64,000 nucleotides of DNA, taken from NCBI RefSeq assembly GCF_039541795.1, contig NZ_BAABGX010000002.1, forward strand, positions 496,001 through 560,000, given 5' to 3'. The position numbers and the translations under genes are program-made. This document shows, piece by piece, positions 37,422 to 45,607 of this stretch (the stretch's first letter is position 1; the number at the start of each line of letters is the position of its first letter). Below the pieces are notes generated by a model. The model was not told where the DNA came from. It did no database searches and saw only the letters and a program-made list of their open reading frames with translations. The stretch comes from Nibribacter koreensis (GTDB lineage Bacteria; Bacteroidota; Bacteroidia; Cytophagales; Hymenobacteraceae).

Positions 37422-38091
37422 CATTATCACCTGCCAGCCTAGCCTATTAGACGGCCCTTTCAGCCACTCTATCTTAAAGCGTGCCCAGGACAAAGGCCTG
37501 GTAGAAGTGCATCTGCACGACTTACGCCAGTACGCCATCAACAAGCACGGTCAGATTGATGACTATGCATTTGGCGGTGGTGCGGGCATGGTTTTGATGG
37601 TAGAGCCCATTGCCAAGTGCATTAGAGAATTGCAGGCCCAGCGCAGCTATGACGCGGTCATTTACATGACCCCAGACGGCCAGACACTGAACCAGGCTAC
37701 CTCTAACCGCTTGTCATTGCTAGAGAACATCATCATTCTCTGTGGCCACTACAAAGGCGTAGACCAGCGCGTGCGGGACATGTTTGTGACCCATGAGATC
37801 AGCATAGGCGACTATGTCTTGTCTGGTGGAGAATTGGCGGCGGCCGTGTTGGCAGATTCTATCATCAGGATCATACCGGGTGTGTTGAATGACGAGAGCA
37901 GTGCCTTGTCAGACTCTTTCCAGGACAACCTGTTGGCGCCGCCGGTGTATTCCAGGCCCGCTGACTTTGAGGGACATGCCGTCCCGGATATTCTTCTTTC
38001 TGGCAACACCCCTAAAGTAGAGGAGTGGCGCTTTGAGCAGGCAATACAGAGAACCCGCGAACGCAGGCCTGATTTATTGCCCGAAGAATAA
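37408..38091 (+). CDS. trmD: tRNA (guanine-37-N1)-methyltransferase
   Basis: A 227-residue TrmD, which methylates G37 of tRNAs reading CNN codons and prevents +1 frameshifts. DIITCQPSLLDGPFSHSILKRA, DYAFGGGAGMVLMVEPI, IILCGHYKGVDQRVRDMF and SIGDYVLSGGELAAAVLADSIIRIIPGVL carry the trefoil-knot AdoMet pocket. The conserved Asp in the IGDYVLSGGE loop is a family residue. The ATG at 37408 lies inside the rimM coding end, a 14-nt overlap that implies coupling. rplS follows after 88 nt with its own promoter box. Confidence 0.96.
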   Translation: MTRFDIITCQPSLLDGPFSHSILKRAQDKGLVEVHLHDLRQYAINKHGQIDDYAFGGGAGMVLMVEPIAKCIRELQAQRSYDAVIYMTPDGQTLNQATSNRLSLLENIIILCGHYKGVDQRVRDMFVTHEISIGDYVLSGGELAAAVLADSIIRIIPGVLNDESSALSDSFQDNLLAPPVYSRPADFEGHAVPDILLSGNTPKVEEWRFEQAIQRTRERRPDLLPEE

Positions 38092-38107
38092 AATTATTAC
38101 TACTTGA

Positions 38108-38138
38108 TTTACAATTACAAAAATTACGTCTATATTTG
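38108..38138 (+). promoter_or_regulatory. Putative rplS promoter
   Basis: TTTA (38108) is 19 nt before TATATTTG (38131-38138), a near-perfect Bacteroidota promoter. rplS may therefore be made both with and without the upstream operon genes. Confidence 0.6.
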
Positions 38139-38179
38139 CACTCCGAATTTTGAGATAAAATAGACACTATATTATAGTC

Positions 38180-38533
38180 ATGAGCGATTTAATCAAATTA
38201 GTAGAGCAGGAATACACTGAGAAGCGTGCGTCTATTCCTTCTTTTGCTGCTGGCGATACCGTGAACATTCACGTGAAAATCCGTGAGGGTAACAAGGAGC
38301 GTATCCAGCAATTCCAAGGCGTGGTATTGCAACGCAGAAACTCTGGTGTAAGCGAGACTTTCACTGTAAGAAAAGTGTCTAACCAAATCGGTACAGAGCG
38401 TATTTTCCCACTTCTTTCTCCAAACATCGAGAAGATTGAGGTAATCCGCAGAGGTAAAGTAAGAAGAGCTCGTCTGTTCTACTTGAGAGGCCTTTCTGGT
38501 AAAGCTGCTCGTATCAAAGAAAGAAGAGGATAG
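38180..38533 (+). CDS. rplS: Ribosomal protein L19
   Basis: A 117-residue L19 of the large ribosomal subunit, at the 30S interface. FAAGDTVNIHVKIREGNKERIQQFQGVVLQRRNSGVSETFTVRKVSNQIGTERIFPLLSPNIEKIEVIRRGKVRRARLFYLRGLSGKAARIKERR is the canonical sequence throughout. It ends the rpsP unit and is followed by a strong terminator at 38573. Confidence 0.97.
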   Translation: MSDLIKLVEQEYTEKRASIPSFAAGDTVNIHVKIREGNKERIQQFQGVVLQRRNSGVSETFTVRKVSNQIGTERIFPLLSPNIEKIEVIRRGKVRRARLFYLRGLSGKAARIKERRG

Positions 38534-38572
38534 GACCATATCACATTGGTTTTCCCATAGTTTTAGTTTTGA

Positions 38573-38604
38573 AAAAAGCCGGTTCTCCTACCGGCTTTTT
38601 TTTT
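38573..38604 (+). terminator. Terminator after rplS
   Basis: AAAAAGCCGG pairs with CCGGCTTTTT, followed by further T; a classical strong intrinsic terminator. Confidence 0.88.
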
Positions 38605-38848
38605 ATGCCTATACTTTTTGGTGCTAGGATGCTGGTTGTGTGATTGCTAATTGAGGATTGCTGATTGTTATTACCAGTGTTGGCAATAATGGTCCCTCCT
38701 TTGAGGGTAGCTAGGGAGGTATGTTTACACTGTCAGATAAAATCAGGATAAGAAGGCAATGCGTGGGAGACAAGGCAGTGCCTGGTCTCTACGTAATCTG
38801 TAACGTCAAACCCTAACCTTCTCCCTCATGACAAAGGGACTAGGACCT

Positions 38849-38886
38849 CGTTTTTGGCCTCTTTTCCAGAAAATAGCCCAAAAACG
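38849..38886. repeat. 38-nt palindromic element
   Basis: CGTTTTTGGCCTC...AATAGCCCAAAAACG, 70 nt before the short-chain dehydrogenase start. Confidence 0.85.
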
Positions 38887-38956
38887 GCAGCAGATATATC
38901 AGGTTAAAAAGATTCTGCGTAGACTTGGTTTCCATTACTAGTTTGAACCATACACC

Positions 38957-39730
38957 ATGCAACAGAAACGCTGGAGTTTAGAAGGACGCCGGGCCCTGGT
39001 CACCGGTGCCACCAAGGGCATTGGCGCCGCCATTGCCGAAGAACTGTTAACCCTAGGTTCTGAGGTGCTTATTGTAGCCCGCAAGGAACTGGAGGTGAAC
39101 CAAGCCGTGGTTGACTGGCGCGCGCGCGGTCTCAATGCTTCGGGCATGGTAGCAGACGTGAGCGTAGCCGCCGACCGTCACAACCTGCTGCAATTGATCC
39201 AGAATACCTGGGGTGGACTGGACATTCTGGTCAACAACGTGGGCACCAACATCAGAAAGAAAATCCAAGACTACAGCCCAGAAGAATACAGCTTTCTGTT
39301 ACAGACCAACCTGACCAGTGCCTTTGAGCTGTGTCAGCATGCCTTGCCGCTGCTACAGACATCTCCGCAGGGAAACGTGGTGAATGTCTCTTCAGTGGCG
39401 GGTTTGGGCCACGTACGTACGGGCGCCATCTACGGCATGACCAAAGCAGCCCTAATTCAGCTGTCTAAGAACCTGGCCGGCGAATGGGCACCCTATGGCA
39501 TCCGGGTGAACTGCGTGGCGCCATGGTACATTAAAACCCCGCTCGCCGAGACTGTGTTGCAAGACCAGGACTACCTGAAGAGCGTGCTCAGCAGAACGCC
39601 GTTAAATGTGATTGGCAACCCAGAGGATGTGGCCGGAGCAGTGGCCTTCTTATGCATGCCCGCGGCGGCTTATATTACGGGTCAGTGCCTAGCCGTGGAC
39701 GGTGGCATGAGCGTGAACTACTTCTCTTAA
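38957..39730 (+). CDS. Short-chain dehydrogenase/reductase (SDR)
   Basis: A 257-residue classical SDR. The nucleotide-binding motif is TGATKGIGAAIAEELL, the NNVG motif appears as LVNNVGTN, and the catalytic Ser-Tyr-Lys set is in NVSSVAGLGHVRTGAIYGMTKAAL. Further family blocks are IRVNCVAPWYIKTPLAE and the end AYITGQCLAVDGGMSVNYFS. The sequence resembles the tropinone-reductase-like group and 3-oxoacyl-ACP reductases, so the substrate is not fixed. It ends at a 20-bp hairpin shared with the convergent gene. Confidence 0.9.
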   Translation: MQQKRWSLEGRRALVTGATKGIGAAIAEELLTLGSEVLIVARKELEVNQAVVDWRARGLNASGMVADVSVAADRHNLLQLIQNTWGGLDILVNNVGTNIRKKIQDYSPEEYSFLLQTNLTSAFELCQHALPLLQTSPQGNVVNVSSVAGLGHVRTGAIYGMTKAALIQLSKNLAGEWAPYGIRVNCVAPWYIKTPLAETVLQDQDYLKSVLSRTPLNVIGNPEDVAGAVAFLCMPAAAYITGQCLAVDGGMSVNYFS

Positions 39731-39746
39731 GTAAACTTCCATATAG

Positions 39747-39792
39747 AAACGGAAAGCCCTCTCAATATCTAAATTGAGAGGGCTTTCCGTTT
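39747..39792. terminator. Bidirectional 20-bp hairpin between SDR and hypothetical gene
   Basis: AAACGGAAAGCCCTCTCAAT and its exact reverse complement lie at 39747-39766 and 39773-39792 around ATCTAA. Convergent genes flank it. Confidence 0.8.
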
Positions 39793-39825
39793 TAAACAAT
39801 TTTCTGAAAATGAGACTGAAAATGA
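39788..39825. repeat. 38-nt palindromic element, degenerate
   Basis: CGTTTTAAACAATTTTCTGA... retains the left-end CGTTTT and centre but the right arm has decayed; it overlaps the end of the 39747-39792 hairpin. Confidence 0.4.
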
Positions 39826-39914
39826 CTACAACAAAGACACTTGAAAGTTTGGCAAAGCTCATTTATGATGCATTCTGCTAACTAGGGCTTAGATTTTAGA
39901 CCTTTCAGGGAAAG

Positions 39915-40370
39915 TTATTTTTCCATTTGGTTGAATATTAACTTGACCAAGTCTCCTTGCTTTTTATCATCTCCTTTTGCATAATCAATAACAAGAATGA
40001 GTTCTAAAGTCTTTTTTGTGAGTTTTTCGATTCTATAACTCACTGGAATTAGGATGCCTTCTTGCCTGAACTTAATACGATTATTTTCTACTTCATAATG
40101 TATAGCTTGTATAGAATCATTGATTTCATACTTCAAGGAATCCCGCTCCCTAAAGTCCATCATAGTAATTTTCGGCACATTGAACATAGTGCTTACACCA
40201 TTCTTTACAGGCTTTATTTCCTTAAAAGCCCATATCTTATGAAGAGTTGGCTGCTGTAGCTTTATCACGTTAGAAGATTTTTTTGCCTCTGCTACATTGC
40301 GTGCTGTACCTCCTTTTTCAGCACTTGAACCAAGAATCATCAGAATGAATGCTAAGGTTATCAGTCTCAT
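39915..40370 (-). CDS. Hypothetical secreted protein
   Basis: A 151-residue protein with a short export signal (MRLITLAFILMILGSSAEK) and no recognised domain. The mature part is a run of charged strands (VPKITMMDFRERDSLKYEINDSIQAIHYEVENNRIKF; VSYRIEKLTKKTLELILVID) of the kind seen in lipocalin-like Bacteroidota proteins, but this is only resemblance. The DNA is AT-rich compared with neighbours. It lies 26 nt downstream of the ATP-grasp gene on the same strand and may be co-transcribed. Confidence 0.6.
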   Translation of the reverse strand: MRLITLAFILMILGSSAEKGGTARNVAEAKKSSNVIKLQQPTLHKIWAFKEIKPVKNGVSTMFNVPKITMMDFRERDSLKYEINDSIQAIHYEVENNRIKFRQEGILIPVSYRIEKLTKKTLELILVIDYAKGDDKKQGDLVKLIFNQMEK

Positions 40371-40396
40371 TCAGTTATAATTATCCTTAAATACAC

Positions 40397-41272
40397 TTAG
40401 GCAGGCAGCATGCTTTTCAAAGCTTGATAATAATTTTCCAGCGCGTGCTCATGGGTGTGCAGGAACAGAAAGGGTTCAATCAGCTCTAGTTCCATGAGTT
40501 GCAACTCCTCTCCTACCACCACGCCGTCTACGCGGGCGTACAGGCAGCCTTGGGCAAATTGGTTTACCAGTTTCTGGGCTTGGCTCAATAGGTGCGCGGG
40601 GGCTCCCTGGGGATGGATGGTGCCGCCAAAGAAATGCTGTACTCTAAAATCACCGCTCTTGGCAGACTTGAGCAACGTGTGGCTGTATTTCCCCCCGAAG
40701 AACAGAAACGACCACTCCCCTTCTTCCTGAATCTGCGGCATAAAAGGCTGGGCCAGGAAATCCTCCGTAGCGGTTAACTCCTGAATCTTGGGTAACTCAG
40801 CCGCCGCCTGCTCTTTGGTCACAATAAACGTGTTCTTGGCACCGCCGCTCACAGTTGGTTTCACAATGAGTTTATCCGTCCCAAAGCGGGTGTAAAGCTC
40901 CTCCAGATTAATTTCCGTACCTCTCTTGAGCAAGGCAGAAGGCACTACCTGCAATCCAGCCTCTGCAATCTGGAACAGGTAGTGTTTGTCTGTGTTCCAG
41001 CGCACAATGTCTACGGGGTTGAGCAGGCGCACGCCTAAGGCATCTACCTTGTCCAGCCAGGCCATGAACTCCTCAATGCGATCAAAGTAATCCCATGGTG
41101 ATTTAAGAATGGCCACCTCATATTGTTGCCAGTTCACCGCGGGGTCATTCCAAACCTCTACGGTCAGGTCCAGGCCTTTGGACGTGAGGTAATCCACCAA
41201 TACACTGTCTTCGCTGCTGCTCAAGGAACCGTAGCTGTGCAAATCTGAATAGGTTACTAATGCGAGTTTCAA
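40397..41272 (-). CDS. ATP-grasp family protein
   Basis: A 291-residue ATP-grasp protein of the type related to glutathione synthetase/RimK. LLNPVDIVRWNTDKHYLFQIAEAGLQVVPSALL gives the pre-ATP-grasp domain boundary. KLIVKPTVSGGAKNTFIV is the ATP-binding lysine and glycine loop. The end, LYARVDGVVVGEELQLMELELIEPFLFL, carries the RxD...E-E metal site. The N-terminal part (SSSEDSVLVDYLTSKG) is not one of the well-known substrate domains, so the substrate, probably an amino acid or peptide, cannot be given. Confidence 0.82.
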   Translation of the reverse strand: MKLALVTYSDLHSYGSLSSSEDSVLVDYLTSKGLDLTVEVWNDPAVNWQQYEVAILKSPWDYFDRIEEFMAWLDKVDALGVRLLNPVDIVRWNTDKHYLFQIAEAGLQVVPSALLKRGTEINLEELYTRFGTDKLIVKPTVSGGAKNTFIVTKEQAAAELPKIQELTATEDFLAQPFMPQIQEEGEWSFLFFGGKYSHTLLKSAKSGDFRVQHFFGGTIHPQGAPAHLLSQAQKLVNQFAQGCLYARVDGVVVGEELQLMELELIEPFLFLHTHEHALENYYQALKSMLPA

Positions 41273-41368
41273 GGGAGTAATCTGTTAATAATGGATTCAA
41301 GTCACTGAGCGCAAGTTCCAGCCGAGAGGCCTTCTGAACAAGTTGGCGCTAGGCATAAAAAAGCACTT

Positions 41369-41406
41369 CGTTTTTGGCCTGTTTTCTCAGAAACAGGCCA
41401 AAAACG
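41369..41406. repeat. 38-nt palindromic element
   Basis: CGTTTTTGGCCTGTTTT left arm and GAAACAGGCCAAAAACG right arm around TCTCA; outer CTT/AAG bases extend the stem. Lies 22 nt from the M20 peptidase stop codon. Confidence 0.88.
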
Positions 41407-41427
41407 AAGCGCCAAAAGTACAGAAAA

Positions 41428-42765
41428 TTACTTGGACGCGCTCTTCTGCAAAGGCTTATTCAGGTAATCAACGGCCATGTAAGCCAGGGTACGCATGCCT
41501 AGTTTCATGCCGCTCTCGTCAATCATAAAATCTGGGGTATGATGAGCGGGTACCTTGCCGGGGTCAGTTCCCTTCGGCATGCCGCCCACAAACAGATACA
41601 CACCCGGCACCTGCTGCTGGAAGAACGCGAAGTCCTCTGCTCCAGTCACGGCCTTGGTCAGTTTCACGTTGTTCTTGCCGGCGGCCTGCTCCAGGCTAGG
41701 CAACATGTGGGCAGTAAGCCCTTCGTGGTTGTAGGTAACGGGGCATTGCTCCGTAATCTCAACGGTGGCGGTGGCACCCGCACTGGCGGCAATCAGCTCA
41801 GCGGTGCGCTTTAAACGGGTGTGCAATTCCTTTTGCATGTCTATGTTGAGGGCCCGGATGGTGCCAATCATTTCCACCTCCTCGGGAATGATGTTAGAGC
41901 GCACGCCGCCATGGATGGCACCCACCGTAATAACGGCGGCATCCTGCGTGATTTCCATCTGGCGGCTCACAATGGTCTGAATGCCGTTGATAATCTGCGC
42001 CGACACGGCAATGGGGTCAATGCTGGCCCATGGGTACGCCCCATGCGCCTGCCGGCCTTTTATCTTGATTTTAAAATTATCAGAGCTCGCCATAGTGCCT
42101 TGTGGCTTGTACTTCAAGGTGCCCACTTCCGTAGCTGAATTTATGTGCACGCCAAAAATGGCATCTACCTTGGGGTTGGTGAGGACTCCTTCTTTCACCA
42201 TGAGTTTGGCCCCTCCTTCTTCGCCTACGGGTACGCCTTCCTCGGCGGGCTGGAAGATGAATTTGATGGTGCCAGCAATGTCTTTTTTGTGCTGGGTCAG
42301 GATTTCGGCGGCGCCCATGAGCATGGCAATGTGCGTGTCATGGCCGCAGGCGTGCATCACGCCCACTTTCTGGTTGTTGTAGGTGGTGGTCACCTTAGAT
42401 GCGAAGGGCAGGCTATTGCGCTCGGTTACAGGCAGGGCGTCCATGTCGGCGCGAAGGGCAACCACGGGACCGGGCTTGCCGCCTTTCAAAATGGCGACCA
42501 CACCGGTTTTGGCCACGCCGGTCTGCACTTCTAGGCCCAAGGATTTAAGGTGTTTGGCAATCTTCTCTGCGGTCTTAAACTCCAGGTTGCCCAGTTCTGG
42601 GTTCTGATGAAAGTCGCGGCGCCATTGAATGACTTTGGGTTCAATCTTGTCTGCCAGGCGGTCTATCTGGGCGTGCAGGTCAGTGCTCTGGCCCTGGCTT
42701 ACCGTGGGTAGTATAAAAAGGCCGGTGGCCAGCGTGCAAAGGCTTATTTTCTGTAAAAGCGTCAT
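41428..42765 (-). CDS. M20-family amidohydrolase, secreted
   Basis: A 445-residue amidohydrolase of the IAA-amino-acid hydrolase/hippuricase (M20D) type. A signal peptide (MTLLQKISLCTLATGLFILPTVSQGQ) puts it in the periplasm. RRDFHQNPELGNLEFKTAEKIAKHL, VALRADMDALPVTE, VGVMHACGHDTHIAMLMGAAEIL with the metal Cys/His cluster, FIFQPAEEG and TGAEDFAFF are all present, so both metal sites look intact. Relatives remove acyl groups from N-acyl amino acids. The ATG at 42765 is chosen because a signal peptide starts there; the longer frame runs through the palindrome upstream. Confidence 0.93.
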   Translation of the reverse strand: MTLLQKISLCTLATGLFILPTVSQGQSTDLHAQIDRLADKIEPKVIQWRRDFHQNPELGNLEFKTAEKIAKHLKSLGLEVQTGVAKTGVVAILKGGKPGPVVALRADMDALPVTERNSLPFASKVTTTYNNQKVGVMHACGHDTHIAMLMGAAEILTQHKKDIAGTIKFIFQPAEEGVPVGEEGGAKLMVKEGVLTNPKVDAIFGVHINSATEVGTLKYKPQGTMASSDNFKIKIKGRQAHGAYPWASIDPIAVSAQIINGIQTIVSRQMEITQDAAVITVGAIHGGVRSNIIPEEVEMIGTIRALNIDMQKELHTRLKRTAELIAASAGATATVEITEQCPVTYNHEGLTAHMLPSLEQAAGKNNVKLTKAVTGAEDFAFFQQQVPGVYLFVGGMPKGTDPGKVPAHHTPDFMIDESGMKLGMRTLAYMAVDYLNKPLQKSASK

Positions 42766-42777
42766 GGAGAGGCTGTT

Positions 42778-42815
42778 TGGTTTGGTGGTGTTTCCAGAAA
42801 AATAAGCCAAAAACG
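42778..42815. repeat. 38-nt palindromic element, degenerate left half
   Basis: Right end CCAGAAAAATAAGCCAAAAACG is recognisable; the left half is G/T-rich and mismatched. It lies between the divergent M20 and lipoprotein genes, in the promoter region of the M20 gene. Confidence 0.45.
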
Positions 42816-42989
42816 GTTAGGAAAGAAGTAAAATAAAGAATGTGCCATGGCCAGTGGAATCCTAGTCAGGAAAGATGTAAGTTTAAAAAGGCATACTGGT
42901 ATGAGGGAATCCCCCGTTCTTCTTATACCACCTGGCTTCGCCTCCATAATCAAGCCGTTCGCTTTACCTTGAAAGGATTCATTTTCCAT

Positions 42990-43580
42990 ATGAAATACTT
43001 GTTCCCGCTTTCCTTACTGCTCTGGTTATCCTTGACAGGCTGTACCACCGACTACCAAGGGGTGCCTGCCTTCACAGACACCAAACAATGGCAGGCCATC
43101 ATTGTGACGCCCGCCGGTTCTACAGAGCCCCAGCATTATGATGCCGTCAAAAAAGAATTTGTGCCTAAAACGCAGGCCGGCCAGCCTAAAAAGCTAGACT
43201 TTCTGCCTTATTTAGGGAACGAGGGCTTTATTCCCAGCACGCTGGTAGATTCAGTGAAGGGCAGGCCTGCCGCCCCGCTTCCGGTGCTGGTGCTGTCCAA
43301 CCAACTAAAGCAAGGTACGGTGCTGGAGATCCTGCCCATGGGGGTGCTGGTGCTGGAGCGCAACGGCGAGTTGTACCACCTGATAGTGGCTATTCCGGCC
43401 CGGCCTAGCGAGCAGACCATTTCGGCGCACAACTACATGGACTTTTCGGGGCGCTATCCGGCCGTGAAGACCATTCTACAGAACTGGTACCTGAATGTAG
43501 ACCGCCAGCAACCCACCCGCCTGATGGGCTGGAAAGACGAGGCCTTCGCCGAAAAACTGATTCAGCAGTGGATTCAATAA
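42990..43580 (+). CDS. Inorganic-pyrophosphatase-fold lipoprotein lacking catalytic residues
   Basis: A 196-residue protein with a lipoprotein signal (LWLSLTGC, Cys18). From about residue 35 it aligns with soluble family I inorganic pyrophosphatases: TPAGSTEPQHYDA, EGFIPSTLVD, LPVLVLSNQLKQGTVLEILPMGVLVLERNGELYHLIVAIP and the final WYLNVDRQQPTRLMGWKDEAFAEKLI all match in order. The metal-binding aspartates of the DGDPxDVLVL block are gone (here AAPLPVLVL), as are the Asp/Lys of the following DEAGEDAK block. It is thus a membrane-anchored pseudoenzyme or a protein with a new function. ATG at 42990 is chosen as it starts the signal. Confidence 0.8.
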   Translation: MKYLFPLSLLLWLSLTGCTTDYQGVPAFTDTKQWQAIIVTPAGSTEPQHYDAVKKEFVPKTQAGQPKKLDFLPYLGNEGFIPSTLVDSVKGRPAAPLPVLVLSNQLKQGTVLEILPMGVLVLERNGELYHLIVAIPARPSEQTISAHNYMDFSGRYPAVKTILQNWYLNVDRQQPTRLMGWKDEAFAEKLIQQWIQ

Positions 43581-43687
43581 CCAAATAGCGAAACGTACGA
43601 ATAGTAAGGGGATGCCAGAGGTGAAACGGCCTTTGGCATTTCTATTCAATCTCTTGTTAACTTCGCGCCAGACACAAATTTGAAACT

Positions 43688-45343
43688 ATGTTACCCGCTA
43701 TAAACCCCACCACTACCCAAGCCTGGAAGAAACTAGAGACGCATTATACCCAAATGCAGGCTCAGCACATGAAGGACTTGTTCCAGCAGGACTCTCAGCG
43801 GTTTGAGAAACTGAGCCTCACGTTTGAGGACATTCTGCTTGACTTCTCCAAGAACCGCGTGACCCAGGAAACCATGCAACTGCTATTGCAACTGGCCCAA
43901 GAAACCGGTTTGCAGCAAGCCATTGACGGCATGTTCTCTGGCCAGAAAATCAACTTCACCGAAGACCGCGCGGTTTTGCACGTGGCCTTGCGCAATAGCT
44001 CCAACACACCCATTATGGTGGACGGCCAGGACGTGATGCCCGACGTAAACCGCGTGCTGGACCAAATGAAAGCCTTCTCTGAACAGGTTATTACTGGCAA
44101 CTGGAAAGGCTATACCGGCAAACCTATCACCACTATTGTGAACATCGGCATCGGTGGCTCTGACTTGGGGCCTGTGATGGTGACGGAGGCCTTGAAGCCG
44201 TATCAGAAGCCTAACATCACCACCTACTTTGTGTCAAACGTGGACGGCACGCACATAGCCGAGACGCTGAAGAAAGTAGACGCCGAGACCACGCTGTTCA
44301 TGATTGCCTCCAAGACGTTCACCACCCAGGAGACCATGACCAACGCGCACAGCGCACGTACCTGGTTTTTAGAGAATGCAAAGGACGAGGAGCATATCAA
44401 AAAGCACTTCGTGGCTATCTCTACCAACACCAAGGCCGTCTCTGCGTTTGGCATTGACCCGCAGAACATGTTTGAATTCTGGGACTGGGTAGGCGGACGC
44501 TATTCCTTGTGGTCGGCTATTGGTTTGTCCATCTGCTGTACGATTGGGTTTGAGAACTTCAGGGCTTTGTTGGACGGAGCGCACGCCATGGACCAGCATT
44601 TTAAGCAGACGCCGTTTGAAAAGAACGCGCCGGTGATTCTGGCCTTGCTGGGCATCTGGTACAACAACTTCTTCGGGGCTGAGGCACACGCGCTATTGCC
44701 ATATGACCAGTACATGCACCGCTTTGCCGCCTACTTCCAGCAGGGCGATATGGAAAGCAACGGCAAGTCGGTGGGCCGCAATAGCCAGCCTGTCAACTAC
44801 CAGACCGGTCCCATTATCTGGGGCGAGCCCGGCACCAACGGCCAGCACGCCTTCTACCAGCTCATCCACCAGGGCACCAAACTGATACCGTGTGACTTTC
44901 TGGCCCCGGCCGTCAGCCACAACCCGCTAAGCGACCACCACCCAAAACTGATGGCCAACTTCTTCGCGCAGACCGAGGCCTTGATGAACGGCAAAACCGA
45001 GGAGGAAGTCTTGCAAGAGATGCACGCCGCGAATTTATCTGAGGAGGAAATCAACTCCCTGAAGGATTTCAAGGTGTTTGAAGGCAACCGCCCCACCAAC
45101 TCCATCTTGTTCAAGCAACTAACCCCGAGAACTTTGGGCGCCTTGCTGGCCATGTACGAGCATAAAATTTTCGTGCAGGGTATCATCTGGAACATCTACA
45201 GCTTCGACCAATGGGGCGTGGAATTAGGCAAGCAACTGGCTTCCAAGATTCTGCCTGAGCTGTTGAATGAGGAGCCCGTTACGTCACATGACAGCTCCAC
45301 CAACGGACTCATCAACCAGTTTAAGGCTTTTAGAAGCAACTAA
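43688..45343 (+). CDS. pgi: Glucose-6-phosphate isomerase
   Basis: A 551-residue PGI, which interconverts glucose-6-phosphate and fructose-6-phosphate. All main blocks are visible: VNIGIGGSDLGPVMVTEAL, TLFMIASKTFTTQETMTNA, FEFWDWVGGRYSLWSAIGLS, NSQPVNYQTGPIIWGEPGTNGQHAFYQLIHQG with the catalytic Glu and His, and QWGVELGKQLA with the Lys. The length matches the long bacterial/eukaryotic class. The TAACTTCG box just upstream gives a short leader. A strong terminator follows at 45363. Confidence 0.97.
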   Translation: MLPAINPTTTQAWKKLETHYTQMQAQHMKDLFQQDSQRFEKLSLTFEDILLDFSKNRVTQETMQLLLQLAQETGLQQAIDGMFSGQKINFTEDRAVLHVALRNSSNTPIMVDGQDVMPDVNRVLDQMKAFSEQVITGNWKGYTGKPITTIVNIGIGGSDLGPVMVTEALKPYQKPNITTYFVSNVDGTHIAETLKKVDAETTLFMIASKTFTTQETMTNAHSARTWFLENAKDEEHIKKHFVAISTNTKAVSAFGIDPQNMFEFWDWVGGRYSLWSAIGLSICCTIGFENFRALLDGAHAMDQHFKQTPFEKNAPVILALLGIWYNNFFGAEAHALLPYDQYMHRFAAYFQQGDMESNGKSVGRNSQPVNYQTGPIIWGEPGTNGQHAFYQLIHQGTKLIPCDFLAPAVSHNPLSDHHPKLMANFFAQTEALMNGKTEEEVLQEMHAANLSEEEINSLKDFKVFEGNRPTNSILFKQLTPRTLGALLAMYEHKIFVQGIIWNIYSFDQWGVELGKQLASKILPELLNEEPVTSHDSSTNGLINQFKAFRSN

Positions 45344-45362
45344 TCAAATATGCTCATTTTGC

Positions 45363-45406
45363 AATCCCCTTTCAACTTTTGATAAAGTTGAAAGGGGATT
45401 TTTTCT
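45363..45406 (+). terminator. Terminator after pgi
   Basis: AATCCCCTTTCAACTTT and AAAGTTGAAAGGGGATT form a perfect 17-bp stem around TGAT, followed by TTTTCTGTTT. Confidence 0.88.
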
Positions 45407-45444
45407 GTTTTACGGTTGACAATTAGGGTAATTACGTGAGGCTC

Positions 45445-45482
45445 CGTTTTTGGCTTCTTTTCTAGAAAACAGGCCAAAAACG
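45445..45482. repeat. 38-nt palindromic element
   Basis: CGTTTTTGGCTTC...AAACAGGCCAAAAACG, in the pgi-pirin gap, about 40 nt after the pgi terminator. Confidence 0.85.
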
Positions 45483-45530
45483 ACGAGGGCTCATGCAATT
45501 GCGATGCTTCAAAAACAATACACCGCTTTT

Positions 45531-45544
45531 TATGTACGTACATA
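45531..45544. promoter_or_regulatory. TATGTACGTACATA palindrome, candidate operator of the pirin gene
   Basis: This 14-nt perfect palindrome lies 22 nt before a TATCTTCG box (45567-45574), which is the likely -7 element of the pirin gene. It thus covers the -33 position, as an operator would. A related AC-rich half (ATATACATA) follows directly. Confidence 0.5.
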
Positions 45545-45607
45545 TACATAAAAACCTTTTGCCGTCTATCTTCGCTACAGTTGTAAGCCCATCTCAACCC
45601 AGTCACT

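Larger units (their letters stand above)
38534..38956. other. Intergenic region between rplS and the short-chain dehydrogenase
   Basis: 423 nt without a gene. It holds the rplS terminator, an ATTGCTAATTGAGGATTGCTGATT stretch (38643-38668), a CCCTCCTTTGAGGG short hairpin near 38693, a CCCTAACCTTCTCCCTCATGA module (38812-38832) that is the inverted form of one at 13951-13975, and a palindromic element. Confidence 0.6.
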
